Shown in pieces: positions 9,358-18,721 of a stretch of 64,000 bases of DNA. Origin of the DNA: Staphylococcus cornubiensis (GTDB lineage: Bacteria > Bacillota > Bacilli > Staphylococcales > Staphylococcaceae). Positions within the stretch are counted from its first letter, which is position 1. Each line of letters begins with the position of its first letter. The notes under the pieces are model-generated. The model saw nothing but the letters and a program-made list of their open reading frames with translations, ran no database searches and had not been told where the DNA came from. Location of the stretch: positions 1 through 64,000 of the forward strand of contig NZ_FXUZ01000005.1 in assembly GCF_900183575.1 (NCBI RefSeq), written 5' to 3'. The position numbers were made by a program, and so were the translations under genes.

Positions 9358-9574
9358 GATTAAACAATGACAATAAAACCATTTGCACTAAACAATAAAA
9401 TACGCTCTCATCACTACATTTATAATTGTAGGACAACTGTGTTACACTTTCTAATCCCTGTTATACGAGGTGACAATTATAAGGATGTATTGGAAAGTGT
9501 ATTTTACCGTGACAATGAGCACCCACGCATAGAGGGTGGACAACTTCTGATTGAATTAAGTTAAAAAAGCGCAT

Positions 9575-9613
9575 AAAAAAAGCCAAGCATTCAACCGCTT
9601 GAATGTTTGGCTT
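9575..9613 (-). terminator. Terminator after tRNA-Ser
   Basis: Strong hairpin AGCCAAACATTCAAG-CGG-TTGAATGCTTGGCT followed on the minus strand by seven T. It lies about 33 bp downstream of the tRNA. A short T run on the plus side could make it bidirectional. Confidence 0.85.
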
Positions 9614-9645
9614 TTATATCTATTAGTCTTGGATTTTACTTATAA

Positions 9646-9738
9646 TGGCGGAGGAAGAGGGATTCGAACCCCCGCGAGCCGTTAAGCCCCTGTCGGTTTT
9701 CAAGACCGATCCCTTCAGCCAGACTTGGGTATTCCTCC
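9646..9738 (-). tRNA. tRNA-Ser (anticodon UGA)
   Basis: The minus strand folds as a 93-nt class II tRNA with a long variable arm. The acceptor stem GGAGGAA pairs with TTCCTCC, the discriminator is G and the CCA end is encoded. The anticodon stem encloses the loop CTTGAAA, giving anticodon TGA, and the T-arm has GGTTCGAATCC. A promoter-proximal single tRNA with its own terminator. Confidence 0.96.
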
Positions 9739-9804
9739 GTGTGACGAGCACATAACATATATTATTACAGCTCGTTCACATTGTCAACAAGAATTTTACA
9801 AAAT

Positions 9805-11262
9805 TTATATAAAAACTTTTCCGGCTAAGTAGCGGTGTACAGATTCCGCGACTTCACGCCCTTCTTTAATAGCCCAAACAACGAGACTTTGACCACGTCT
9901 CGCATCGCCTGCCGCAAAATATTTAGGCTGGTTCGTGCGATAATCTTTCGTATCTGCAACGATTTTTTGACGCTCTACTTTTAACTGTAAAGCATGCGTA
10001 AGTGGCGGCGTCACCCCTTCAAAACCAATCGCTAACAAGACGAGGTCAGCAGGAATGAAAATTTCTCGATCATCCCCAACAATGCTACCATCCGCTTCAT
10101 CGCGTTGCACTTGCGCATAGATCCCTCTAATATCACCTAAATCATCGACATCAAAGCGCATCGTTTGGATACCATAAGCACGAGGTTCTTGACCATATTT
10201 GGCTTCATATTCTTGATGTGCATAATCTTTTTTCAATACTGGTTGTGCGAGTGGCCAGCTATAGTTAAATTCAAAACTTTCTGGTTTACGTGCTTTACGG
10301 TTGAACTGAATAATAGACTCACAACCATCACGTAAGGCCGTTGCGACACAGTCAGCCCCTGTATCACCATCACCAATCACGACAACTTTTTTGCCTTGAG
10401 CTGAAATGGTTTGCGACTCTGTTTCTCCTAGTAATAATTGCGTTTGCTCCGTCAAATAGTCCATCGCAAAGTGAATACCTTGCCCCATACGACCTTCTAA
10501 CGGGAGATCTCGCGGCTTTTCTGCACCTGTACAAACGACAACAGCATCATACGTCTCATCCAGTTCACTTTTACTGATATCCTTACCAATCTCTACATTA
10601 CAATGAAAAGTAATCCCTGCATCCTCTAATAAACGAATGCGACGAAATACGACTTCTTTATCGAGTTTCATATTTGGAATACCGTATGTGAGCAAGCCGC
10701 CTGGTTGTGCATTTTTCTCGTATACGACCACTTGATACCCCAGTACATTCAATTCTTCTGCTGCCGCTAATCCTGCAGGGCCACTACCGATAATGGCTAC
10801 TTTTTCGTCACGTTGTGTAGCTGCTACTCTTGGTTTCACCCATCCTTGTTCAAACGCCTCATCAATAATTGTTCTTTCAATCCCCTTAATGGCTACGGAT
10901 TCACGATTAATTTTCATCACACATGATGCTTCACACGGTGCAGGACACACATATCCCGTAAAGTCCGGAAAATTATTCGTCTCTGCCAAACGTTCATAAG
11001 CTGCTTTAAAGTCACCACGATATACTAAATCATTCCATTCAGGAATATAGTTACCGAGCGGACAACCCACTGTTTCACGCTCAACCATTTCACCCACTTG
11101 GCAAAATGGTGTCCCACAATCCATGCATCGCGCCCCTTGTTGTTGTGCATCTTCTTGTGAAAAACGTGACTGATATGCCTCATAATGGTTAATACGTGTC
11201 TCTAGAGGCATTTCTGCGAGCTTTTGCTTATCATATTTCATAAAACCTTTAAATTCACCCAT
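9805..11262 (-). CDS. gltD: Glutamate synthase small subunit
   Basis: 485-residue NADPH-binding subunit that passes electrons to GltB for 2-oxoglutarate + glutamine to two glutamates. N-terminal cysteine clusters for Fe-S centres are clear: CMDCGTPFC near residues 41-49, then GCPLGN and CPAPCEASCV near 105-115. A FAD-type GSGPAGLAAAEEL fold begins near 158 and an NADPH-type GDGDTGADC motif near 298; the C-terminus has AAGDARRGQSLVVWAIKEG. It follows gltB by 12 bp in one operon, with AGGAGG ahead of the ATG. Confidence 0.96.
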   Translation of the reverse strand: MGEFKGFMKYDKQKLAEMPLETRINHYEAYQSRFSQEDAQQQGARCMDCGTPFCQVGEMVERETVGCPLGNYIPEWNDLVYRGDFKAAYERLAETNNFPDFTGYVCPAPCEASCVMKINRESVAIKGIERTIIDEAFEQGWVKPRVAATQRDEKVAIIGSGPAGLAAAEELNVLGYQVVVYEKNAQPGGLLTYGIPNMKLDKEVVFRRIRLLEDAGITFHCNVEIGKDISKSELDETYDAVVVCTGAEKPRDLPLEGRMGQGIHFAMDYLTEQTQLLLGETESQTISAQGKKVVVIGDGDTGADCVATALRDGCESIIQFNRKARKPESFEFNYSWPLAQPVLKKDYAHQEYEAKYGQEPRAYGIQTMRFDVDDLGDIRGIYAQVQRDEADGSIVGDDREIFIPADLVLLAIGFEGVTPPLTHALQLKVERQKIVADTKDYRTNQPKYFAAGDARRGQSLVVWAIKEGREVAESVHRYLAGKVFI

Positions 11263-11274
11263 AGTGAGCCTCCT

Positions 11275-14200
11275 TTAGTACACAGCAATTGGTTCCGCCT
11301 GTACAACATCATCTATATTTTGATTATCATTAAATGCGGCTAATAACGCTTCGTCTTGTGATGTGCGTTGTTGCTGATGATAATGAATCTTTTGAACCAT
11401 TTGCTTATAATCTTTCGGAATGACTTTGACGCACTGTTGCAACTTCGCCTCAAAATCGGCTAAAATCACCGCCGCTTTTTGGCTTTCTGTGTATGCGAGA
11501 TGACGTTCCAACATGCCTTTTAACATTGCCTTTTCCGCTTCGTCCTCCACGACATCAAAGTCTAATGTTGCAAGTTGATGATGCGCTTTAAACTGTTCGA
11601 CATCTGAAGGGAACGCGTAACATACACCCCCACTCATACCTTGGCCAAAGTTTTTGCCGACATCACCTAATATGACCACACGACCGCCTGTCATATATTC
11701 AAGGCCGTGGTCGCCTACACCTTCAACGACAACGTGTACACCGCTATTACGGATACAGAAACGTTCGCCCGCACGACCGTTAATATAGGCTTCACCCTTT
11801 GTTGCGCCGTAGAAACAAACGTTACCGACAATAATCTCATCCTCACGTGCGACATTCGGTGCATTAACGACAATTTTACCGCCTGATAAACCTTTGCCAA
11901 CATAGTCATTCGCATCACCAGTATGCTGGAGCGTCAATCCTTGCGGTATCCATGCACCTAAACTTTGACCGGCATGACCGTATGTTTCAGCGACAATCGT
12001 ATCTGTTGGTAAACCATTCAAACCGTGTGCACGTGTGATCTCACTCCCTGTAATGACACCGACGTTACGCTGTTCATTGCCGACTTCGAACTGACCTTTA
12101 AAGTGACGCCCGGCTTGAATGCTTTCTTGCGTCGCTGGTAATAGCGTTGTCAGGTCAAAGCCATGTTCTAAACCATGTTGCTGTTCGACTTCTTTTGTAC
12201 GCGGTCCATCATGTTGATACAGTAAGTTTTCGAGTTTCATCTCACGTGCTTTCGGATGATGATACGCCACAGCAGAACGTTGTAGTAAGTCTGTACGTCC
12301 GACAAGTTCATCGACTGTACGAATACCGAGTTCTGCCATGATTTCACGCAATTCCTCAGCTACAAAATGCATATAATTGACTACATGTTGCGCTTTACCT
12401 GTATAAAGTTTACGCAAGTCGCCGTTTTGTGTAGCGATACCGACTGGACATGTATCTTTATGACAAACACGCATCATAATACAACCTAAGACGACTAACG
12501 GTGCTGTCGCAAAGCCGAACTCTTCCGCGCCTAACATACATGCATAGGCAACATCTTTACCTGTCAGCAATTTACCGTCTGTTTCCAAACGTACACGTGA
12601 GCGCAAGTCGTTCATCATGAGCGTTTGATGCGTTTCTGCAAGGCCGAGCTCCCACGGTAATCCCGCATGCTGAATACTCGTTTTCGGTGAAGCACCTGTT
12701 CCGCCATCATAACCACTAATGACGATTTTATCCGCAAATGCTTTCGCGACCCCTGCCGCAATCGTACCGACACCTGATTTAGATACGAGTTTCACGGTAA
12801 TATCTGCGTCACGATTCACATTTTTCAAGTCATGAATCAATTGTGCTAAGTCTTCAATAGAGTAAATGTCGTGATGTGGTGGCGGCGAAATCAAACCGAT
12901 ACCTGGTGTAGAGCCACGGACTTCTGCAATCCACGGATACACTTTACTGCCTGGCAACTGACCGCCTTCCCCCGGTTTAGCGCCTTGTGCAACCTTGATT
13001 TGAATTTCTTTCGCATGTTGTAAATAATGGCTTGTCACACCAAAACGGCCTGAAGCGACTTGTTTAATCGCACTTTTAAAGTCACGCCCATCTTCTTGTG
13101 GTTCATAGCGTGACAAAGCTTCTCCGCCTTCACCACTATTACTTTTACCACCGAGTTGGTTCATTGCTTCTGCTAACGTTTGATGCGCTTCTTGTGAAAT
13201 TGAACCGTAACTCATCGCCCCTGTTTTAAAGCGTTTCACAATTTTCTCAACTGGTTCGACTTGTGCAATATCAATCGACTTTTGTGATTTGAAAGCAAAT
13301 AAATCTCGAATATGGCTGCTTGTTTGTTCGTTCGCTACTTTAGAAAATGCTTTAAATTGTGCATAATCATTATCGCGACACGCATGTTGGAGTAACCGAA
13401 TCGTTGTTGGGTTGAATGTATGATGTTGACCTTGTTGACGCCATTGGAACGTACTTCCTGGATCTAACGTGTCACCTTTGATGGTCTGACGTGCCTTGTT
13501 TTCGATGTCTAATGTTTCAATGGAGATGCCCGATAATTTTGAAGTTGTGCCCGTAAAATAGTCGTCAATGACTGTTTCTGATAATCCTACCACTTCAAAG
13601 ATTTGTGCCCCTTGATAACTTTGAACTGTAGAGATACCCATTTTCGCCATCACTTTAATCAGTCCCTCTGATAAAATGGCATTGTAACGCGCGACATTAT
13701 CGGCCACTACACTGTCTAATCTTCCGCGCTCTGTTAATTGTGCAATCGTTTGTTGTGCAAGGTATGGGATGACTGCGTTCGCACCATAACCGACTAAACA
13801 AGCAAGATGGTGCACTTCTCGTGTTTCACCAGAACTTGCGACGATACTCGTTTGCATTCGTAAATTTTCACGAATTAATAATTGATGAATATGACTCACT
13901 GCTAATAACATCGGCATTGCATACTGATTTGCTTCGGTCACGTCACTATCGTTCAACACGATAATCTCTGCCCCTTGACGTACCGCTTCGATGACTGCCT
14001 CCCCTAAGTTGTCTAGCGCCTCTTTTAATTCACCTGTGTAACCTGTCGAAAATGTAGCTATTGTAAAGCCTTCTTGTCTGATAGCGTCTAATTGTGTAGG
14101 TGTCAACACGGGATGTTTAAGCTGAACCCGATTAAGTACATCTGGCCCAGGTGCGAGTAAATTCCCTTCTCTACCTAAATAGCTCAATTCACTCGTTACA

Positions 14201-15780
14201 ATTTTTTCACGATATGCATCAATGGGTGGGTTCGTGACTTGCGCAAAAAGTTGCTTGAAATAATTAAATAACGATTCAGGTCGCTCACTGAGTACGGCGA
14301 GTGGTGCATCGTAACCCATTGCCCCAATAGGATCTTTGCCCCCTGCGACAAGTTCTGTTAAATACTTGTCTAACTCTTCTTTCGTATAGCCGAAACGTTG
14401 TTGCATTTTCAGTACATAATCTGTAGCGACAGGTCCACCTTCATAAGGGATCTTCTCTAAATCGAGCTTCCGTTGATATGTTTCCAACCATTCAAGGTAA
14501 GGTTGCTGCTCTGCAATCGCTGTTTTCAACTCGTGATTTTCGATGACTTTATGTTGGTTGAAATCGACGAGCAAGAGCTTACCTGGATTGAGTTGTCCTT
14601 TAAATACAACATCCGCTTCATCGACATCCACAACACCGACTTCTGATGAAAAGACGATTTCATTTTGTTTCGTAATTGTATAACGGCCAGGTCGTAAGCC
14701 ATTTCGGTCTGTTAAAGCACCCAACTTATCACCGTCACAGAATGAAATCATCGTCGGTCCATCCCACGGTTCCATTAAATAGCTGTAAAATTCATAAAAT
14801 GCACGAACTTTCGGATCGTTACTTTCGTTGTACAACCATGGCTCTGGAATGAGTAACATCGCCGCTTGTTCTGGTGACATCGCTAAACTTAAAAATTCCA
14901 ACGCATTGTCGACAATCGCTGAGTCACTTCCCGATTCATCCAATATTTGATGGACTTTATATTGCTCGTCGCCAAAAATCGTTTCAATCAAGCAACGTTG
15001 ACGGGCACGCATCCAGTTGACATTACCTTGAATCGTATTAATCTCACCGTTATGCATAAGCAAGCGGTTTGGATGTGCACGTTCCCAACTTGGAAATGTA
15101 TTCGTACTAAATCGTGAGTGTACCGAGCCAAATTTCGATACGTATGAAGGATGTTGTAAATCGACATATAAAGATTTAATCTGATCTGAACGTAACCAGC
15201 CTTTATAGACAATCGTCCGTGTTGATAAACTTGTAAAATATAAATCTAATTTCGCACTGTCACCATATTTTTCAATTTGTTTACGCGCAAGATACAATGC
15301 ACGTTTGAAGTCTACAGCACTGTCATTCACGACGAACATTTGCTGGATAACCGGCATTGTTTCTGCCACATGTGGCGCTAAACATGTCACGTCGACAGGC
15401 ACTTGACGATACCCCACCACGCGTAAACCTTCTCCTTCAAATAATGATGCAATTGCTTTTTCGTGTTGCGTGTCAGAAATCATGATGTTCGCAAACAACA
15501 TTCCTACCGCATAGTCACCTTCAGCTGGCAAATCAAAATCAGTGACCTCCGAGAAATATTGATAAGGCACTTCTGTCATAATGCCTGCACCATCACCCGT
15601 AATACCATCCGCACCGATACCTCCACGGTGATCGAGACGGCGTAACATTTCTAAAGACTTTTCAACAATCTCATGAGAACGTTCATTATTCATATTGGCG
15701 TAAAAACCAATTCCACATGCATCATGTTCCTCGCGACTGTCATAAAGTCCGATTTTGGAATATAAATAATTGTTAGACAT
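11275..15780 (-). CDS. gltB: Glutamate synthase large subunit
   Basis: About 1501 residues. The Ntn glutaminase domain starts at the Cys in HDACGIGFYAN (Cys22 with my start), which becomes the N-terminal nucleophile after propeptide removal. The FMN-binding synthase domain (about 850-1200) includes KTGAMSYGSIS and SGYDGGTGASPKTS, the 3Fe-4S cysteines lie in CIMMRVCHKDTCPVG, and the C-terminal GXGXG beta-helix follows. I used the ATG at 15780, 6 bp after AGAGGTG; an in-frame GTG 9 bp upstream lies inside the ribosome site. Divergent gltC and a GltC-like box at 15850-15876 indicate LysR control. Confidence 0.96.
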   Translation of the reverse strand: MSNNYLYSKIGLYDSREEHDACGIGFYANMNNERSHEIVEKSLEMLRRLDHRGGIGADGITGDGAGIMTEVPYQYFSEVTDFDLPAEGDYAVGMLFANIMISDTQHEKAIASLFEGEGLRVVGYRQVPVDVTCLAPHVAETMPVIQQMFVVNDSAVDFKRALYLARKQIEKYGDSAKLDLYFTSLSTRTIVYKGWLRSDQIKSLYVDLQHPSYVSKFGSVHSRFSTNTFPSWERAHPNRLLMHNGEINTIQGNVNWMRARQRCLIETIFGDEQYKVHQILDESGSDSAIVDNALEFLSLAMSPEQAAMLLIPEPWLYNESNDPKVRAFYEFYSYLMEPWDGPTMISFCDGDKLGALTDRNGLRPGRYTITKQNEIVFSSEVGVVDVDEADVVFKGQLNPGKLLLVDFNQHKVIENHELKTAIAEQQPYLEWLETYQRKLDLEKIPYEGGPVATDYVLKMQQRFGYTKEELDKYLTELVAGGKDPIGAMGYDAPLAVLSERPESLFNYFKQLFAQVTNPPIDAYREKIVTSELSYLGREGNLLAPGPDVLNRVQLKHPVLTPTQLDAIRQEGFTIATFSTGYTGELKEALDNLGEAVIEAVRQGAEIIVLNDSDVTEANQYAMPMLLAVSHIHQLLIRENLRMQTSIVASSGETREVHHLACLVGYGANAVIPYLAQQTIAQLTERGRLDSVVADNVARYNAILSEGLIKVMAKMGISTVQSYQGAQIFEVVGLSETVIDDYFTGTTSKLSGISIETLDIENKARQTIKGDTLDPGSTFQWRQQGQHHTFNPTTIRLLQHACRDNDYAQFKAFSKVANEQTSSHIRDLFAFKSQKSIDIAQVEPVEKIVKRFKTGAMSYGSISQEAHQTLAEAMNQLGGKSNSGEGGEALSRYEPQEDGRDFKSAIKQVASGRFGVTSHYLQHAKEIQIKVAQGAKPGEGGQLPGSKVYPWIAEVRGSTPGIGLISPPPHHDIYSIEDLAQLIHDLKNVNRDADITVKLVSKSGVGTIAAGVAKAFADKIVISGYDGGTGASPKTSIQHAGLPWELGLAETHQTLMMNDLRSRVRLETDGKLLTGKDVAYACMLGAEEFGFATAPLVVLGCIMMRVCHKDTCPVGIATQNGDLRKLYTGKAQHVVNYMHFVAEELREIMAELGIRTVDELVGRTDLLQRSAVAYHHPKAREMKLENLLYQHDGPRTKEVEQQHGLEHGFDLTTLLPATQESIQAGRHFKGQFEVGNEQRNVGVITGSEITRAHGLNGLPTDTIVAETYGHAGQSLGAWIPQGLTLQHTGDANDYVGKGLSGGKIVVNAPNVAREDEIIVGNVCFYGATKGEAYINGRAGERFCIRNSGVHVVVEGVGDHGLEYMTGGRVVILGDVGKNFGQGMSGGVCYAFPSDVEQFKAHHQLATLDFDVVEDEAEKAMLKGMLERHLAYTESQKAAVILADFEAKLQQCVKVIPKDYKQMVQKIHYHQQQRTSQDEALLAAFNDNQNIDDVVQAEPIAVY

Positions 15781-15849
15781 TTCTGACACCTCTCTTTAGT
15801 AATATTTAAACTATATAGCAAATCGATTTATCACATCAATATATACTTG

Positions 15850-15876
15850 AGATGAAATTTATCTAATTTTGAGATA
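15850..15876. promoter_or_regulatory. Candidate GltC binding region between gltB and gltC
   Basis: TATCT-N7-AGATA at 15860-15876 is a perfect dyad containing the LysR-type T-N11-A motif. The neighbouring AGAT-N7-ATCT at 15851-15864 overlaps it in the opposite sense. The 122-bp intergenic region serves both divergent genes. Confidence 0.6.
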
Positions 15877-15902
15877 ATATGAATTCAAAGAGGTGGAATG
15901 GT

Positions 15903-16781
15903 ATGGAACTGAAACAACTCAAATATTTTGTCGAAGTCGCTAAACGCGAACATATATCTGAAGCAGCACTCGAACTGAACGTCGCACAATCTGCAGTGAG
16001 CCGTCATATCCATAACTTAGAAAATGAACTTGAAACTTCATTATTTTACCGACGCGGCCGCAATGTCTTTTTAACTGCGGAAGGCAAACAATTGCTCGCG
16101 TATGCGCAACAAATTCTTGAACAGGTGGATCACACTTTGTCTCAATTTCAAACGCAAGTCCAACAACAACAAAGTGTATTCACTATTGGTTATGTCAACG
16201 GTTCAATCGGTCAAATTTTACCGCAAGTGTTACAAACAATTGAAAATGAACTGTCATTGTCACTCATTCCTACATTGCTTGATGACAATGAGACGTTACA
16301 AGCATTACAAGCACAAGAGATAGATTTCGCTTTGACGACTGCAACAACGTCTGACCCTACTTTTGAAACGGTCCCTTTATTTGAAGAAACGTACGTCCTA
16401 TATGGGGACATGCATGCACCTTTTATGAATGTTCCAAATCCACCGTTGTCTCATTTATTGAAGCAACCTTTATATTTGTTAGAACCGATACCTGCAGATT
16501 TCAAAACGCATTTAATGACGCATGCTGACAAACCGGTACGTGTATTGAATGATGCCCAATTTGCGCGCTTTATTTTACGCAATCAAAAAGGCTTCGTACT
16601 TGCACCAGCTTTCATCAACTTATATAGTCAAAATCAACAATGGAAAAAAATTTCATTGTCACATACAGATTTCAAAAAAACGTTGCGCCTCATTTATCGA
16701 CGAGATTTACAAAAACCATTACGTCAAGAGGTCATCAATATTATTATGACCCACATACAACAACGATCGATTTACCATTAA
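15903..16781 (+). CDS. gltC: LysR-family regulator GltC
   Basis: 292-residue LysR-type activator of glutamate synthase. The N-terminal helix-turn-helix (about 1-60) reads ELKQLKYFVEVAKREHISEAALELNVAQSAVSRHI, followed by a linker helix and a periplasmic-binding-protein-like effector domain (about 90-290). I chose the ATG at 15903, which follows AGAGGTGG at good spacing, rather than the ATG 24 bp upstream that precedes the ribosome site. Divergent from gltBD, the arrangement known in Bacillus and S. aureus. Confidence 0.93.
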   Translation: MELKQLKYFVEVAKREHISEAALELNVAQSAVSRHIHNLENELETSLFYRRGRNVFLTAEGKQLLAYAQQILEQVDHTLSQFQTQVQQQQSVFTIGYVNGSIGQILPQVLQTIENELSLSLIPTLLDDNETLQALQAQEIDFALTTATTSDPTFETVPLFEETYVLYGDMHAPFMNVPNPPLSHLLKQPLYLLEPIPADFKTHLMTHADKPVRVLNDAQFARFILRNQKGFVLAPAFINLYSQNQQWKKISLSHTDFKKTLRLIYRRDLQKPLRQEVINIIMTHIQQRSIYH

Positions 16782-16793
16782 GGAGAATCATTT

Positions 16794-17903
16794 ATGAAGC
16801 AACTTACACAAAAAACAAATGCTATCATCATTGTCGTGAGTATCATTATTGCGATTGGCGCGATTGTATTCACACGCTTTAATAGTTCGTTTTATCATAT
16901 GCCACTAGGTGAAGTGACGAAGATTGAAAGGCATCACCAAGAAAAATCAGTGGATGAGCAACACAATCAAGATGTGAAATATGAAGATGTATTACAAGTG
17001 AAATTATTAAATACGAAGCAACGAGGCGATACGATTCACGTCGAACATCGTTATAATGCTTCGAAAACCGAGGAACAAGCGTATCAACTCGGTGACAAAG
17101 TGCTGTTACATATAGGAGAAAGCCAAAAAGATACATATATTATTGAAAAGAAACGTGATACCGTCATCGTCACTGTGATCAGTATTTTTCTTGTCGCATT
17201 GCTCATTGTCGGAAAACGCATTGGCTTACAGTCTATTTTGTCACTCATCATCAATGCTGCAGCCATATTGTTAGCCATTAGTTTGTATCATGCACAGCCA
17301 AAACTGAATTTATTTTTATTAATGAGTATTGCTGTCATTATTGCGACCGCTTTAACATTGTGGCTCGTGATTGGCTGGTCAATGCGTACGATTGTCACTA
17401 TCGTCAGTACGTTACTCGGCACGTTCATATGTATATTGATTGCATGGAGTGTCATTGGTCTGACGAGTGGCCAAGGCATCAAATATGAAACGATGAGTTT
17501 TCTCACAATTCAGCCTAAAACCGTCTTTCTCACTTCAGTCATGGTCGGAACACTTGGCGCAGTGATGGACGTTGCTATTACGATTTCAAGTGGCATGTAT
17601 GAAGTATTACAGCGTACGCCAGATATATCCATGCAACGTTGGGTGCTTGCGGGTCGTAATATCGGCCGTGACATTATGGGAACGATGACCAACATTTTAT
17701 TATTCTCGTATCTCGCAGGCAGTTTACCGATGCTTTTGCTTTATTTAAAAAATGGCAATACACTCACTTACAGTATCAGCATGAACTGGTCACTAGAAAT
17801 TTCCCGGGCAATTACGGGCGGGATTGGTATCGTGTTAACCATTCCACTAACGATCTTCCTCATGCGTTTATGGTTGAGTGTTCGAGGAGGTGAAGTGCGA
17901 TGA
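16794..17903 (+). CDS. YibE/F family integral membrane protein (long member)
   Basis: 369 residues. Residues about 9-27 form a membrane anchor, followed by an extracellular domain of about 100 residues (30-125) with many His, Glu and Lys. At least seven membrane helices follow from residue 130, with the family-typical GTLGAVMDVAITISSGMYE segment and the QRWVLAGRNIGRDIMGTMTNILLFSY segment. This matches the YibE/F family of unknown transport function. The next gene is a shorter paralogue that overlaps by 4 nt (ATGA), so the two probably form one complex. A ribosome site AAGGAG precedes the ATG. Confidence 0.85.
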   Translation: MKQLTQKTNAIIIVVSIIIAIGAIVFTRFNSSFYHMPLGEVTKIERHHQEKSVDEQHNQDVKYEDVLQVKLLNTKQRGDTIHVEHRYNASKTEEQAYQLGDKVLLHIGESQKDTYIIEKKRDTVIVTVISIFLVALLIVGKRIGLQSILSLIINAAAILLAISLYHAQPKLNLFLLMSIAVIIATALTLWLVIGWSMRTIVTIVSTLLGTFICILIAWSVIGLTSGQGIKYETMSFLTIQPKTVFLTSVMVGTLGAVMDVAITISSGMYEVLQRTPDISMQRWVLAGRNIGRDIMGTMTNILLFSYLAGSLPMLLLYLKNGNTLTYSISMNWSLEISRAITGGIGIVLTIPLTIFLMRLWLSVRGGEVR

Positions 17904-18673
17904 ATGCCATTGTCATACTTGGTCTCATCCTTTTCATACTGATGCTTATTTTTGGGGGTAAAACCGGACTCATTTCATTTTTAACGTTATTTTTAAACTT
18001 TGTGATTCTATTTATTACCGTGCTTGCCATCGTTTTTGGCGCACCTATCTATGTCGTCACCTTCATTTTTTGTATTATTGTAGCGATGATCAACTTGTTT
18101 TTACTGAATCGTTTTAATACAAAAACATTAGCTGCATTTATCGCAAGTATCGTGACGACATTATTAATGATTGTCGCCGTATATCTGTCGGTTCATTGGG
18201 GTCATCTACAAGGTTTCACCCAAGAAGAACAAGACGAAACCTATATCTTTTCGTTAAATATCGGTATTGATATGGAACAGTTTATGATTTTCACTGTACT
18301 GCTCGCCGTGATTGCAGCAGTGATTGATCTCGCCATTACGATCAGTTCGCCGGTATTCGAATTACACGAAACGAACCCTTCATTAACCGAACGCGAACTG
18401 TTTCAATCGGGCATGCGTGTTGGCCGAGAAATTTTAGCGACGTCCGCGAATACGATTTATTTAGCGCTTATCGGTGGCTCGATGACGATTGTTTTTTGGT
18501 TTTTCAACTTACACTACAGTTTCGGCCATATGCTCAACGCTAAATTATTCGCTCAAGAAATCATTACGATTGCTTTAGGCGGCATCGCCATTGCTATCTG
18601 TATTCCGATTAGCGCGATGGTGACGGCATGGCTTGTGAAACACCGTCATCAACTGCCTTTCCACCTTGACTAA
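17900..18673 (+). CDS. YibE/F family integral membrane protein (short member)
   Basis: 257 residues with about seven membrane helices and no large extracellular domain. It keeps the family motifs of its neighbour: AAVIDLAITISSPVFELHETNP and the SGMRVGREILATSANTIYLALIGG block. The start overlaps the stop of the upstream YibE/F gene, with GGAGGTG ahead. The paired long and short paralogues recur in firmicutes; no substrate is established. Confidence 0.85.
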   Translation: MNAIVILGLILFILMLIFGGKTGLISFLTLFLNFVILFITVLAIVFGAPIYVVTFIFCIIVAMINLFLLNRFNTKTLAAFIASIVTTLLMIVAVYLSVHWGHLQGFTQEEQDETYIFSLNIGIDMEQFMIFTVLLAVIAAVIDLAITISSPVFELHETNPSLTERELFQSGMRVGREILATSANTIYLALIGGSMTIVFWFFNLHYSFGHMLNAKLFAQEIITIALGGIAIAICIPISAMVTAWLVKHRHQLPFHLD

Positions 18674-18721
18674 GCTTCAAATTGAGGTAAAGCGGGTACA
18701 ATGTGAACGAGGTGAATTTTT

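Noticed and set aside
9367..9564. 65-codon plus-strand reading frame before the tRNA-Ser terminator
   Set aside because: No ribosome site and no recognised domain. It could be a gene remnant, but nothing in the sequence supports it.
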